Positions 45,985 to 54,429 of a stretch of 64,000 nt of DNA are shown here, one piece after another. Under the pieces are notes generated by a model. The model searched no databases. It saw nothing but the letters and a program-made list of their open reading frames with translations, and was not told the DNA's origin. The position numbers and the translations under genes were made by a program. Every line of letters starts with the position of its first letter. Within the stretch, counting starts at the first letter, position 1. Source of the stretch: Gammaproteobacteria bacterium (lineage in GTDB: Bacteria; Pseudomonadota; Gammaproteobacteria; Pseudomonadales; Azotimanducaceae); the NCBI GenBank assembly GCA_030425195.1, contig JAUIAV010000001.1, forward strand, positions 1-64,000, written 5' to 3'.

Positions 45985-46836
45985 ATGAACGTACTGGAAG
46001 GCGATCGTTTCGAGCAGCGCCGCATCCTGCTGGACGGCAGGCCGGAGTGGACCACCGTGGACGGTGAACATCTGCTGGCCATGGATGGTCGCCGGATCCT
46101 CGAATCGGAAGCGGTTTATCTCCCGCCCTGCGAACCCACCAAGATTCTCTGCATTCACCTGAACTACGATTCCCGCAGAGTGGAATTCCGGGCCAAGCCG
46201 CTGGTCACACCCACCTACTTCCAGAAGCCGACCACTGCGCTGAATACCCACCGCGGGGTGCTGAACCGGCCGGCCAACTGCCGGTATCTGAACTACGAGG
46301 GCGAGATCGCCGCCATCATCGGCCGGCCGATGAAGAACGTGGCCCCGGAGGATGCCTGGGACTGCATTGCCGGATTCGCGCCTGCCAACGACGTGGGCGC
46401 CCAGGATTACCGGGATACGGACGCAGGCGGCATGACGCGGGTCAAAGGCATGGACGGCTTCTGCCCCATCGGTCCGGGCATCGTGCGCGGCGTGGACGTC
46501 CGTGAATCCACCGTGCGCACGTACCTCAACGGCGAAGTGGTACAGGAAGGCCCGGTCAGCGAAATGGTCTTTCCCATCAACTATCAGCTGGCCGATCTCT
46601 GCCGCCACATCACGCTGCTGCCCGGAGACATCATCCTCACCGGCACCCCGGCCAACTCACGGCCGATGCAGCCGGGTGATCTGGTGGAAGTGGCGGTGAC
46701 CGGGCTCGGACGTCTGTCCAATACGGTGGCTGACATCCCGGAACCCGCTCATGACGTGGGTCATCAGCCTACGGACACGGATGCGGTCCGACGGGTCGCC
46801 CTGGGCGGCGACTGGTGGGATGCGCAATCCGGCTGA
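45985..46836 (+). CDS. Fumarylacetoacetate hydrolase (FAH) family protein, HpaG-like
   Basis: A 283-residue FAH-superfamily enzyme. The metal-binding carboxylates are around NYEGEIAAIIG near 105, and the signature DIILTGTPANS lies near 212. Close kinds act as isomerase/decarboxylase in homoprotocatechuate and gentisate-type pathways or as acylpyruvate hydrolases. It is the last gene of the four-gene operon and begins 29 bases after the ALDH stop, with GAGGAG ahead of the ATG. It converges with the ferritin-like hydrolase gene. Confidence 0.85.
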   Translation: MNVLEGDRFEQRRILLDGRPEWTTVDGEHLLAMDGRRILESEAVYLPPCEPTKILCIHLNYDSRRVEFRAKPLVTPTYFQKPTTALNTHRGVLNRPANCRYLNYEGEIAAIIGRPMKNVAPEDAWDCIAGFAPANDVGAQDYRDTDAGGMTRVKGMDGFCPIGPGIVRGVDVRESTVRTYLNGEVVQEGPVSEMVFPINYQLADLCRHITLLPGDIILTGTPANSRPMQPGDLVEVAVTGLGRLSNTVADIPEPAHDVGHQPTDTDAVRRVALGGDWWDAQSG

Positions 46837-46840
46837 CGGG

Positions 46841-47668
46841 TCAGCTGACCGATTTCGCCTCGGCCGAGAGCCTGACCGACAACGCCTCAATGGTATCCGG
46901 CACATCGTAGTCGTGCGGTGAGTACCCGGGCATGAGCGTCTTCACGATCATCGGGGAGAATCCCAGCCATACCAGCACCCGCGCAGCTGCGGTCACCCGA
47001 TAGGATTCGTCATAGCGCGCCATGTCCACGGGCGACATGATCTTCATGCAGTCGGTGATGAACTTCAGAATGTGGCTCTGGGCGATCAGGCACATCTTCG
47101 CCCGGAACAGGTAGTCGCCGTAGAGGTGCTCGTAGATGTCGTAGGCCACATTCCGGTGCTCGATCTCCTCCGCCATGTGCCACTCGAACAGCGCCGAGAA
47201 CCGTTTGTCCGTCTTCGGATGCTCACGGGCGAGCTCCCGCAGGGAACGCAGCGCCATCTGGGTCGTGAGCGCTTCGAAGCCCTCCACGAAGCCGACGCAC
47301 CATCGGTCACCTTTGGTCTCGAGGAACCGCTCGAAATCCGCCTTGAGCACGGCGAAACGTGCTTCCAGCCCGGGATAACCCTTGTCCAGGATCGCCGCAT
47401 TGAACCGCTCGTGCTGCATGTAGTGCTGAGCTTCCTGGCGGGAAAACCGGTCTACTGACTCCCTGAGCGCATCATCGGTGATTCTGTCCAGAACCTTGCG
47501 CATCGATTTGACGAGAAAGGGTTCCAGATAGGCCACATACAGGCTCAGGCCGGTCGAGAAGTACGATTGATGAATGTCGTTCGCGAGCCATTTGGGATCG
47601 AAATCATCCGCGGTGGGGATGTCGAATTCCATCCGCCGCACGGGGATGTCGAGAGCACCTTCAGCCAT
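46841..47668 (-). CDS. Metal-dependent hydrolase, ferritin-like di-iron fold (PF10118 type)
   Basis: A 275-residue helical protein. Pairs of acidic and histidine residues suit a di-iron or di-metal four-helix bundle: RQEAQHYMQHERFN near 78, and WHMAEEIEHRNVAYDI near 165. The E-x-x-H/E-x-x-H spacing is typical of the PF10118 hydrolase family. Its reaction is unclear. The start at 47668 is preferred because AAGG lies 8 bases upstream. A GTG at 47719 would add 17 residues. It is divergent from the CYP153 gene. Confidence 0.75.
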   Translation of the reverse strand: MAEGALDIPVRRMEFDIPTADDFDPKWLANDIHQSYFSTGLSLYVAYLEPFLVKSMRKVLDRITDDALRESVDRFSRQEAQHYMQHERFNAAILDKGYPGLEARFAVLKADFERFLETKGDRWCVGFVEGFEALTTQMALRSLRELAREHPKTDKRFSALFEWHMAEEIEHRNVAYDIYEHLYGDYLFRAKMCLIAQSHILKFITDCMKIMSPVDMARYDESYRVTAAARVLVWLGFSPMIVKTLMPGYSPHDYDVPDTIEALSVRLSAEAKSVS

Positions 47669-47804
47669 CTGCAGAGCCTTCCTTGAGTGCGGAATCGAAG
47701 CATACGGCGGCAGGGGCACTTCTTCCAGAACACGTCCTTTCGGAACCGGCAGATCGGACGGTATGATCGGGCACGCCAGATAAGGAATCCGGGAGGAACA
47801 CGGG

Positions 47805-49067
47805 ATGAACTGGGAGCAGTACGAACACGAACATCAGCAGCGTCTGGAGAATGCCCGCGCCCATGCAGCCACCCTCGACCTCGATGAGATCGACGTGGCC
47901 CACTGGGACCTGATGCGGTTCGACACCATCTGGCCGTACTACGAGCGGCTCCGCAGGGAATCACCCGTCTACCACCACGAGAACAGCATCGTCGGCCCCT
48001 ACTGGTCGGTCACCAGCTACGACCTGGTGAAGGCCGTGGACACGGACCCCGTCCGTTTCTCCTCGGAGCCCTCCATCGGCCTCTTCACACCGCCGGAGGA
48101 AGACAGCGCCAACAGCTTCATTGCCATGGACGATCCCAAACATGCCGAGCACCGCAAGGTGGTCGCCCCCGTGGCAGGGCCGCGCAATCTGGCCGCGCTC
48201 GCTCCCACCATCCGGGAACGCGTGGTCGGGATTCTCGACAGCCTGCCGGTGGGCGAGCCTTTCAACTGGGTTCAGCGTGTGTCCATCGAACTCACCACGC
48301 AGATGCTGGCGACGCTGTTCGACTTTCCTTTCGAAGAACGCTACAAGCTCACGCGCTGGTCGGACGTGGCCACCTCACCCAGAAAAGCCGGGCTGTGGAA
48401 CACGCTCGAAGAACGACAGGCAGAGCTGGACGAATGTCTCGAGACCATGACCCGGCTCCGGGACGAACGCATCGACAATCCGGACGGGCACGACCTGCTG
48501 ACCATGCTCGCTCAGAGCGAAAGCACCCGGCACATGAATTCCCGGCAGTTTCTCGGGACCATGCTGCTGCTCATCATCGGCGGCAACGACACCACCCGGA
48601 ATTCCATCTCAGGCGGTGTGGTGGCCATGAACCGCTGGCCGGATCAGTTCGATAAGCTGAAGGCGGACCGGTCCAGAATCGGCAACGCCGTGGCCGAGAT
48701 CATCCGCTGGCAGACGCCGCTTGCCTTCATGCGCCGGACGACCACCGAGGACGTGGAGATCGGCGGCAAGGTGATCCCCGAGGGCGAGCGGGTGCTCATG
48801 TGGTACGCCTCCGGCAACCGCGACGAGTCGGTGTTCGAGAACGCCGATCTGCTGGACATCGAACGGGAGAATGCCCGCCAGCATCTTTCCTTCGGTTACG
48901 GCGTCCACCGCTGCATGGGGAACCGGGTAGCGGAGCTTCAGCTCAATATTCTCTGGGAAGAGCTGCTCGACCGGTACAGCCGCATCGAAGTGGTGGGGGC
49001 TCCGGTCCGGGCCATCTCGAACTTCGTCCGGGGCTACACGGAACTCCCGGTCAGGCTGCACGCCTGA
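47805..49067 (+). CDS. Cytochrome P450 of the CYP153 (alkane terminal hydroxylase) family
   Basis: A 420-residue P450 with CYP153-type signatures: RVSIELTTQMLATLFDFPFE near 160, YKLTRWSDVAT, the I-helix LLLIIGGNDTTRNSISGG near 245, and the haem loop LSFGYGVHRCMGNRVAELQ near 360. CYP153 enzymes hydroxylate terminal methyl groups of medium-chain alkanes and related compounds. Ferredoxin and reductase are not adjacent, although CYP153 operons often have them. The divergent hydrolase gene may share control. GGAGG precedes the ATG. Confidence 0.92.
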   Translation: MNWEQYEHEHQQRLENARAHAATLDLDEIDVAHWDLMRFDTIWPYYERLRRESPVYHHENSIVGPYWSVTSYDLVKAVDTDPVRFSSEPSIGLFTPPEEDSANSFIAMDDPKHAEHRKVVAPVAGPRNLAALAPTIRERVVGILDSLPVGEPFNWVQRVSIELTTQMLATLFDFPFEERYKLTRWSDVATSPRKAGLWNTLEERQAELDECLETMTRLRDERIDNPDGHDLLTMLAQSESTRHMNSRQFLGTMLLLIIGGNDTTRNSISGGVVAMNRWPDQFDKLKADRSRIGNAVAEIIRWQTPLAFMRRTTTEDVEIGGKVIPEGERVLMWYASGNRDESVFENADLLDIERENARQHLSFGYGVHRCMGNRVAELQLNILWEELLDRYSRIEVVGAPVRAISNFVRGYTELPVRLHA

Positions 49068-49068
49068 T

Positions 49069-49476
49069 TCAGCTGACCAGGCGCAGGGTGAACGGATAGC
49101 GGTACGCCTCGCCCTCGTTGGCCTTGATACCCGCGATCACGGTGAGCACCAGGGCACCGATGCCCACCAGCGGCAGCAGCAGCATGCCGATGACGATGAA
49201 GCTCAGCAACAGGCAGACGAAAACCGCGATGATGACGGTGATCTGAAAGTTGAGGGCCTCCTTTCCCTGATCGACCACGAACGGCATGTCCTTCTTCATC
49301 TGCCAGACCACCAGCGGTCCGATCACATTGCCGAACGGAATGACGAACCCGATCAGTGCCGAGAGGTGGGCGATCATGCCCCACTGCTGAGCGTCCCGGT
49401 CGGGTGCGGCACCGCCGCCCTGATCTCCGCCGCCCTGGTCTCCGCCGCCGGCGCTGCCCGTTTCCAGCTCGCTCAT
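49069..49476 (-). CDS. DUF4870 (Tic20-like) membrane protein
   Basis: A 135-residue protein. A Gly/Asp-rich N terminus (about 30 residues, GGGDQGGGDQGGGAAPD) is followed by three membrane segments: MIAHLSALIGFVIPFGN near 34, ITVIIAVFVCLLLSFIVIG near 79, and LLPLVGIGALVLTVIAG near 99. The pattern QWGMIAHLSALIG with VDQGKEALNFQ is the DUF4870 hallmark. Function unknown. It stands alone between the CYP153 gene and the acyl-CoA ligase. Confidence 0.8.
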   Translation of the reverse strand: MSELETGSAGGGDQGGGDQGGGAAPDRDAQQWGMIAHLSALIGFVIPFGNVIGPLVVWQMKKDMPFVVDQGKEALNFQITVIIAVFVCLLLSFIVIGMLLLPLVGIGALVLTVIAGIKANEGEAYRYPFTLRLVS

Positions 49477-49554
49477 CTCATCACTCCGGTTGTCGTCAGG
49501 TCCGAAGCAGGATTGTAGACCAGAAACCCGACCCCGCGCCGGGTATCGACGGCT

Positions 49555-51159
49555 TCACTGTTCGGCCTGCTCGAGGAGCCGCCGCACACCCCGGTAGTTC
49601 ACCTTTCCGTTTTCGTGCCGAAGCGGATCATCCACGCGGATGATCGTCTTCGGATGCTTGTAACGGGCGAGATGCGCATCCAGGTACCGGCGCACGCCCG
49701 ATTCGTCGAGCAGCCTGTCTCCGGTGGTGCGGACCGCCGCCGTCACCGCCTGCCCCCAGCGCGGATCCGGCACACCGAGAACGGCCGCATCCGCGATGCC
49801 GGGCGAGCGCTTGAGGACTTCCTCCACCTCTTCCGGGTAGACCTTCTCACCACCTGTGTTGATGCAGTTGTTGCCACGACCCAGCAGCGTCATGGTGCCG
49901 TCCGCTTCGATCCGGCACCAGTCTCCGGCCAGCGAGTAGCGGACACCGCCGATGACCGGAAAGGTCTTCGCAGTGCCGGCCTCGTCCTTGTAATACCCGA
50001 GCGGCAGCGCACCCGCCTTGGCGATCATCCCTGCCTCCCCGGAGCCCGGCTGAACTTCCCGGAAGTCTTCCGTGAAAACCCTGACGCCGTCACCCACCGT
50101 GAAGCTCGCCGTCGCCGTGGTCTCGCCCTGACGGGTCACCGACGATCCCAGCCGGGAGCCTTCGGAAGACCCCAGAGAATCGGAGAGCACCGCGTTCGGA
50201 AAATACTCGAGCAGGCCCCGTTTGCAGTACTCACTCCACATCGCGCCGGCGGAGGTGATGGCGCTCACCGACGACAGATCGTGCAGGTCGGGGTGCTCCG
50301 CCAGGTAATCGAGGATGGGCACCGAGAAGGCGTCACCGACGATGGCCAGCCGCGCCACCCGATGCCGTTCGATCTCACGCAGGCACTCTCCGGGTTCGAA
50401 GGTCCTGGATGGCAGCAGAACCAGCGTGCCGCCGTTGATGAGTGTGGCCAGAGCCGTGGTGAAGCCGGTGGAATGCATCAGAGGGCAGGCGGGCATGGCC
50501 GTGGGTCCGGGGCCCGCTGTGACGACCTTCTGCCGGTGCGCGGCAACGCTGTGCGCATCCGTGATGCCCACCGCCGCGATCCGATCTCTGTGCTGCCACA
50601 TCACCCCTTTCGGATAGCCCGTGGTGCCGCCCGTGTACATGAAGTAGAGGTCTTCTCCGGACCGCGCGTTGCCGAGCGGCGAACCGTCACCTGCCTCACA
50701 GGCCGTCTCGAAGTCGGTGGCGGTTTCGATGCCGTCCGCCGTTTCGGCTGAAGGGCCCCGCACCTCCAGATAGATCCGGACGCGCGGCAGCCGCGACCGG
50801 AGACCGTCCACGTGGGGCCGGAACTCGGCATCGTAGACCACCGCTTCCGCATCCGAGTTGTCCAGCACGTGAAACAGCTCGTCAGCCACGTACCGGTAGT
50901 TCACATTCGCGTGCACGAGCCGGCCTTTGGCACACGCGGTGAGAAGCTCGATGTAGGCCGGAGAGTTCCTCAGATAGAAGGCCACTTTGCTGTGCGTTTC
51001 GAGCCCGGCCGCCAGGAGCCTGCGCGCGAGCCGGTTGGATCGGACATCCAGCGCTTCCCAGCTGAGCACGTTCGGCCCGTGGATGACCGCCGCACGTTCC
51101 GGGTCGATGGTGGCAACCGCCTCCAGCAGATCACCGAAGTTGAGATCCGGTACGTTCAT
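49555..51159 (-). CDS. Acyl-CoA synthetase (AMP-dependent, ANL superfamily)
   Basis: A 534-residue adenylating enzyme. The phosphate loop is YFMYTGGTTGYPKGVMW near 170-186. LGRGNNCINTGGEKVYPEEVE near 420 holds the hinge and adenylation residues, and the C-terminal Lys lies in ENGKVNYRGVRRLL. It activates a carboxylic acid to its CoA thioester through acyl-AMP. It overlaps the phytanoyl-CoA dioxygenase gene by 4 bases, a pairing that suggests a branched or isoprenoid acid as substrate (inference). Confidence 0.92.
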   Translation of the reverse strand: MNVPDLNFGDLLEAVATIDPERAAVIHGPNVLSWEALDVRSNRLARRLLAAGLETHSKVAFYLRNSPAYIELLTACAKGRLVHANVNYRYVADELFHVLDNSDAEAVVYDAEFRPHVDGLRSRLPRVRIYLEVRGPSAETADGIETATDFETACEAGDGSPLGNARSGEDLYFMYTGGTTGYPKGVMWQHRDRIAAVGITDAHSVAAHRQKVVTAGPGPTAMPACPLMHSTGFTTALATLINGGTLVLLPSRTFEPGECLREIERHRVARLAIVGDAFSVPILDYLAEHPDLHDLSSVSAITSAGAMWSEYCKRGLLEYFPNAVLSDSLGSSEGSRLGSSVTRQGETTATASFTVGDGVRVFTEDFREVQPGSGEAGMIAKAGALPLGYYKDEAGTAKTFPVIGGVRYSLAGDWCRIEADGTMTLLGRGNNCINTGGEKVYPEEVEEVLKRSPGIADAAVLGVPDPRWGQAVTAAVRTTGDRLLDESGVRRYLDAHLARYKHPKTIIRVDDPLRHENGKVNYRGVRRLLEQAEQ

Positions 51160-52016
51160 CCGGCCGTCTTTTCCGGCTCGATCAGATCCCAGACGGAGCG
51201 GAATCCGTCATCCGTGCCGAGCAGCGCCTGTGCCGGGCTCTGCTTGTCGATGTGCCCCATGAGATTCGAGTAGGTACCGAAACCGGCCAGCTCCTGCAGT
51301 CTGGGCTCGAAGGTCTTCACCAGGGAAAGCGGTATGCCGAGCTGCTGATTCTCCTGCTGGCGGATGAAACCGGCGCAGTAGTTCATGGCGATCCCCACCC
51401 GGCGTTCACCGGACCGGTTGGCCCCGCCGCCGTGCCAGAGGCTGCCGTTCCAGACCAGAATACTGCCTTTCGGCATCTCGGCCGGAATGCTTTCCGGGTG
51501 CGAGCCGTATTCCGGTTTATCCACAGACCGGTGGCTGCCCGGAACGATCCGTGTGGCGCCGTTTTCCTCGGTGAAGTCCGTCAGGGCCCACATGGAGTTG
51601 CAGACCAGCGCCGGATGCGGCCGGGGCAGCCTGATCAGCGCGTCATCCACGTGGATCGGCTGTGCGGTCTCCCCCGGATCGATGGAGATGGAGGACAGGG
51701 AGGAGATCAGCGCCCCTCTGTCCAGCACGCCCTCCACGATCGGCAGCAGCGCCGGAAATACCGGCACCTGCTGAAACACCGGATCCCTCGCCAGCAGATT
51801 GTAGATCCGGATGGTGTGATGTCCCTCGAAGAGATTGCCGCCGGGTGTGGTCGAGAGCTCGTGCTCCAGACGCATCAGCGCGTCGTTCAGCGCTTCCACC
51901 AGCGTCATGGGTATCACCCGCTCGAGCACCGTGTAACCCTGCACCTCTATGGCTTCCAGGTGCCGATCGAGATCCGGACCGCCTCGTTCTCCTGTCTGCA
52001 TCCGCTCTACCCCCAT
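51156..52016 (-). CDS. Phytanoyl-CoA dioxygenase (PhyH) family protein
   Basis: A 286-residue Fe(II)/2-oxoglutarate oxygenase. The H-x-D pair is in QPIHVDDALIR near 125 and the distal His is in WHGGGANRSGERR near 190, with an Arg for 2-oxoglutarate after it. PhyH enzymes hydroxylate phytanoyl-CoA or other substrates at the alpha carbon. It is the first gene of a pair with the acyl-CoA synthetase, overlapping by 4 bases. Which acyl-CoA or free acid it uses is unknown. Confidence 0.88.
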   Translation of the reverse strand: MGVERMQTGERGGPDLDRHLEAIEVQGYTVLERVIPMTLVEALNDALMRLEHELSTTPGGNLFEGHHTIRIYNLLARDPVFQQVPVFPALLPIVEGVLDRGALISSLSSISIDPGETAQPIHVDDALIRLPRPHPALVCNSMWALTDFTEENGATRIVPGSHRSVDKPEYGSHPESIPAEMPKGSILVWNGSLWHGGGANRSGERRVGIAMNYCAGFIRQQENQQLGIPLSLVKTFEPRLQELAGFGTYSNLMGHIDKQSPAQALLGTDDGFRSVWDLIEPEKTAG

Positions 52017-52118
52017 GAGGTCCGAGTTTGTGAGCTTGATGCCCGGGAGGCAAGCGGGACGGTTTCAGCAGTCTCCCGGGCTCGGCTACACTGCGGTGCC
52101 CAGTTCTCAAGGTCTGTG

Positions 52119-52751
52119 ATGAATCTCAGGAAACTCCGTGAAGCGGAATCCCTCTTCCTGCACCGTTACCCCGGCGGCTTCGAAAGCGAAGAGATGCTGA
52201 AGATCGGCAGAAAGCACAACGTCGGGAAACTCGCCGAGTTCGCCCGGGAGGCGCTTTCCCGGAAGCGATTCTCCTCTCAGGCTGCCGTGCTCGACGACAT
52301 CGTCCGTATCGTCTCCCGCTCCTCCATGGTGTCCATGTTCGAGAAGCCGAAGTTCCGCGACTACGTCAACGGCATGAACAGGGAAGACCGTGCGTACCTG
52401 GCCGACGGGTACCGCAAGCTGCTGCACGGCAATCAGGCCCGTGGATTCGAGGACGTGGCAGACGTGCTCAGAGAAGGCAGGCTTGCCAAATGGAGCCTGA
52501 TGACCGTCTGCCTGTTCTACTGGAACCCGGAGAAGGAAGTCTTCGTCAAACCCACCACCACCAAGAACGTGATCCGTCAGTTCGAGCTGGAAGACCTCAC
52601 CTACCGGCCCCAGCCCACCTGGCCGTTTTACGACACCTACCGGGATGTCATCTCGGAGATGAAAGCGCTGGTCGACCCGTCCCTGTCACCCAACAACGCC
52701 GCGTTCACCGGCTTTCTGATGATGACGACGTCCGTCGGCCGGCCCGGCTGA
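52119..52751 (+). CDS. Conserved-looking hypothetical protein
   Basis: 210 residues. It begins MNLRKLREAESLFLHRYPGG, is helix-rich through about 110 (LKIGRKHNVGKLAEFAREAL, then KPKFRDYVNGMNREDR), and has a C-terminal part rich in Trp, Phe and Tyr (YRPQPTWPFYDTYRDVIS). No family was recognised and there are no membrane segments or signal peptide. The start at 52119 was chosen because the frame stays open upstream by chance through the divergent gene. The next gene begins 19 bases after it, so they are probably cotranscribed. Confidence 0.7.
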   Translation: MNLRKLREAESLFLHRYPGGFESEEMLKIGRKHNVGKLAEFAREALSRKRFSSQAAVLDDIVRIVSRSSMVSMFEKPKFRDYVNGMNREDRAYLADGYRKLLHGNQARGFEDVADVLREGRLAKWSLMTVCLFYWNPEKEVFVKPTTTKNVIRQFELEDLTYRPQPTWPFYDTYRDVISEMKALVDPSLSPNNAAFTGFLMMTTSVGRPG

Positions 52752-52770
52752 TCCAAAGAGCGGAGATACC

Positions 52771-53373
52771 ATGCGCGCAATCGAAAACCTGGAAGAGCTC
52801 GAGACCCTCTACGGCCCTGCGGTGCAGGGGGCGCTGGACAAGGTCCAGCCGGTGATCACGCCCGCCTACCGACGCTGGATCGAGGCGGCGCGCTTCCTCG
52901 TGCTCACCACTGTCGGGCCAGAAGGCACGGACGCGAGTCCGCGCGGCGATGCGGCAGAAGTGGTCCGGGTGAAGGACGACCGGACGGTGTGGCTGCCGGA
53001 CTGGCGCGGCAACAACCGGACGGACTCTCTCAGAAACATCGTCCGCGACGGCCGGGTGAGCCTGATGTTCATGGTGCCGGGTTCGAACAACGTGGTCCGT
53101 CTGAACGGCCGGGCGCTGGTCACCGCGGATGAGACGGCCACCGGCAGCTTCGAGCAGAACGGTAAACACCCGAGGTCCGTCATCATCGTCACCCTGGAGG
53201 AGATCTACTTCCAGTGTGCCAAGGCGCTCATGCGCTCCCGCCTCTGGCAGGCGGAAGACGAGAGCGACCGGGTACCCACGGCGGGCGATTTCATCCGTGA
53301 GCTGGACGCGGACTTCGATGCCCGGGCTTACGACGACGGCTATGCGGACTACGCGAAAGACCGCATGTGGTGA
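52771..53373 (+). CDS. FMN-dependent PPOX-type flavoprotein (MSMEG_1061-like)
   Basis: A 200-residue split-barrel flavoprotein. It contains RFLVLTTVGPEGTDASPRGD near 45-65 with the FMN-binding Arg/Gly-Asp, LPDWRGNNRTDSLRNIV near 75, and VSLMFMVPGSNNVVRLNGRA near 95. It resembles the TIGR-type PPOX group found in actinobacteria and some proteobacteria. It may reduce or oxidise a small molecule. GCGGAGAT precedes the ATG. It follows the hypothetical gene by 19 bases. Confidence 0.8.
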   Translation: MRAIENLEELETLYGPAVQGALDKVQPVITPAYRRWIEAARFLVLTTVGPEGTDASPRGDAAEVVRVKDDRTVWLPDWRGNNRTDSLRNIVRDGRVSLMFMVPGSNNVVRLNGRALVTADETATGSFEQNGKHPRSVIIVTLEEIYFQCAKALMRSRLWQAEDESDRVPTAGDFIRELDADFDARAYDDGYADYAKDRMW

Positions 53374-53396
53374 CTGCGGTCACCTGTCGCGGCAGT

Positions 53397-54428
53397 TCAG
53401 CGCAGACCGATCCGCCAGCTGACGCTGTCACCGTCCCGCTCCCAGCTCAGGGACTTGAGCCGGCGTTGCGCGTTCATGGCGCCCTGCCACAGCTCGGCCC
53501 AGCATTCGAGCACGATCGCCGCCTCTTCCTCGGGGAGATCACGGATGATCCGCAGGCCCTCCTGACGGACGATCGCCTCCCCCGGCTGTGACGTGGGGGT
53601 CGCGGCGTCTCCCATACCTGCGAACATGGTGCAGAGATAGTCGGCCGCCGCTTCGACGCCGCCATCCTCCGCATCGATCATCCCGGCGGTTTCCGAGAAG
53701 TACTGAGCGCCGATCAGCCGGGCCGCCAGACCGCCCAGTGACCGGGCCTCTTCGTCGCCGATGACACTCGCGAGCGCCGTGAGACCGTTACGGATGTAAT
53801 CCATGGCGTAGTTCCGGCTGGCCTTGGCCAGCCGGACCTCGTTCCACTGATCCTCGGGCGGCGAGGGCTGCACCGCAGGATCGAACGGCGGCGGCAGCTC
53901 GCCCTTGGCAAACTGCAGCCGCTCGTCCTCTGCCAGGTCCCGGTCATACTCCCGGAAGTAGCCGCAGAGGCCGAACTCGCCCGTCATGTCCTCGGACACA
54001 CAGACATAACCGAGGCGCGGATTGCCGAGAGACACGCCGTTGTGCGCGTACCAGCCTTTCAGGAATCCCCGACTGACCTCCACGGGCACCCCGCAGACCG
54101 TCGGGCCGTCGTACATCCAGCGCGGATAGCGGAACCGCACCCAGGCCTTCCGTTCGCTTTCCTCCATGTACTCCACGCCGACGCCGCCCATGTCGTTCGA
54201 GAGCACGTGGTAGCGCGCACAGGCGACCGCATGCGGCAGACCGTTCAGACCGAGCTTGTCGAAGCTGGACAGGAACTTGTCGAGATGCTGGCGGCGGAAC
54301 AGGCGGAACATCCAGTCTCCAACCACCCCGGGGCCTTTCCGGGTGGAAACCATGAGCTGCAGACCGAGCAGATAGGCATGATGCAGGTGCGCCTGGGCAT
54401 CGATGGCCTTCCGGTTTTCTTCCGCCAT
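53397..54428 (-). CDS. Hypothetical protein, last gene of the sulfatase operon
   Basis: 343 residues, starting at 54428 because GGAGGG lies about 5 bases upstream; an earlier in-frame ATG at 54452 falls inside the sulfatase coding end. It is soluble, with a mixed fold and many acidic residues. Segments include SNDMGGVGVEYMEESERKAWVR near 82, MTGEFGLCGYFREYDRD near 150, and helical parts DYIRNGLTALASVIGD near 215. It lies next to the sulfatase gene with no gap, so the products may act together. No family recognised; a hydrolase role cannot be supported or excluded. Confidence 0.7.
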   Translation of the reverse strand: MAEENRKAIDAQAHLHHAYLLGLQLMVSTRKGPGVVGDWMFRLFRRQHLDKFLSSFDKLGLNGLPHAVACARYHVLSNDMGGVGVEYMEESERKAWVRFRYPRWMYDGPTVCGVPVEVSRGFLKGWYAHNGVSLGNPRLGYVCVSEDMTGEFGLCGYFREYDRDLAEDERLQFAKGELPPPFDPAVQPSPPEDQWNEVRLAKASRNYAMDYIRNGLTALASVIGDEEARSLGGLAARLIGAQYFSETAGMIDAEDGGVEAAADYLCTMFAGMGDAATPTSQPGEAIVRQEGLRIIRDLPEEEAAIVLECWAELWQGAMNAQRRLKSLSWERDGDSVSWRIGLR

Positions 54429-54429
54429 A

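Noticed and set aside
51252-52118. Apparent 5' extension of the 210-residue protein
   Set aside because: This stretch is antisense to the PhyH gene; ATG at 52119 is the sensible start.
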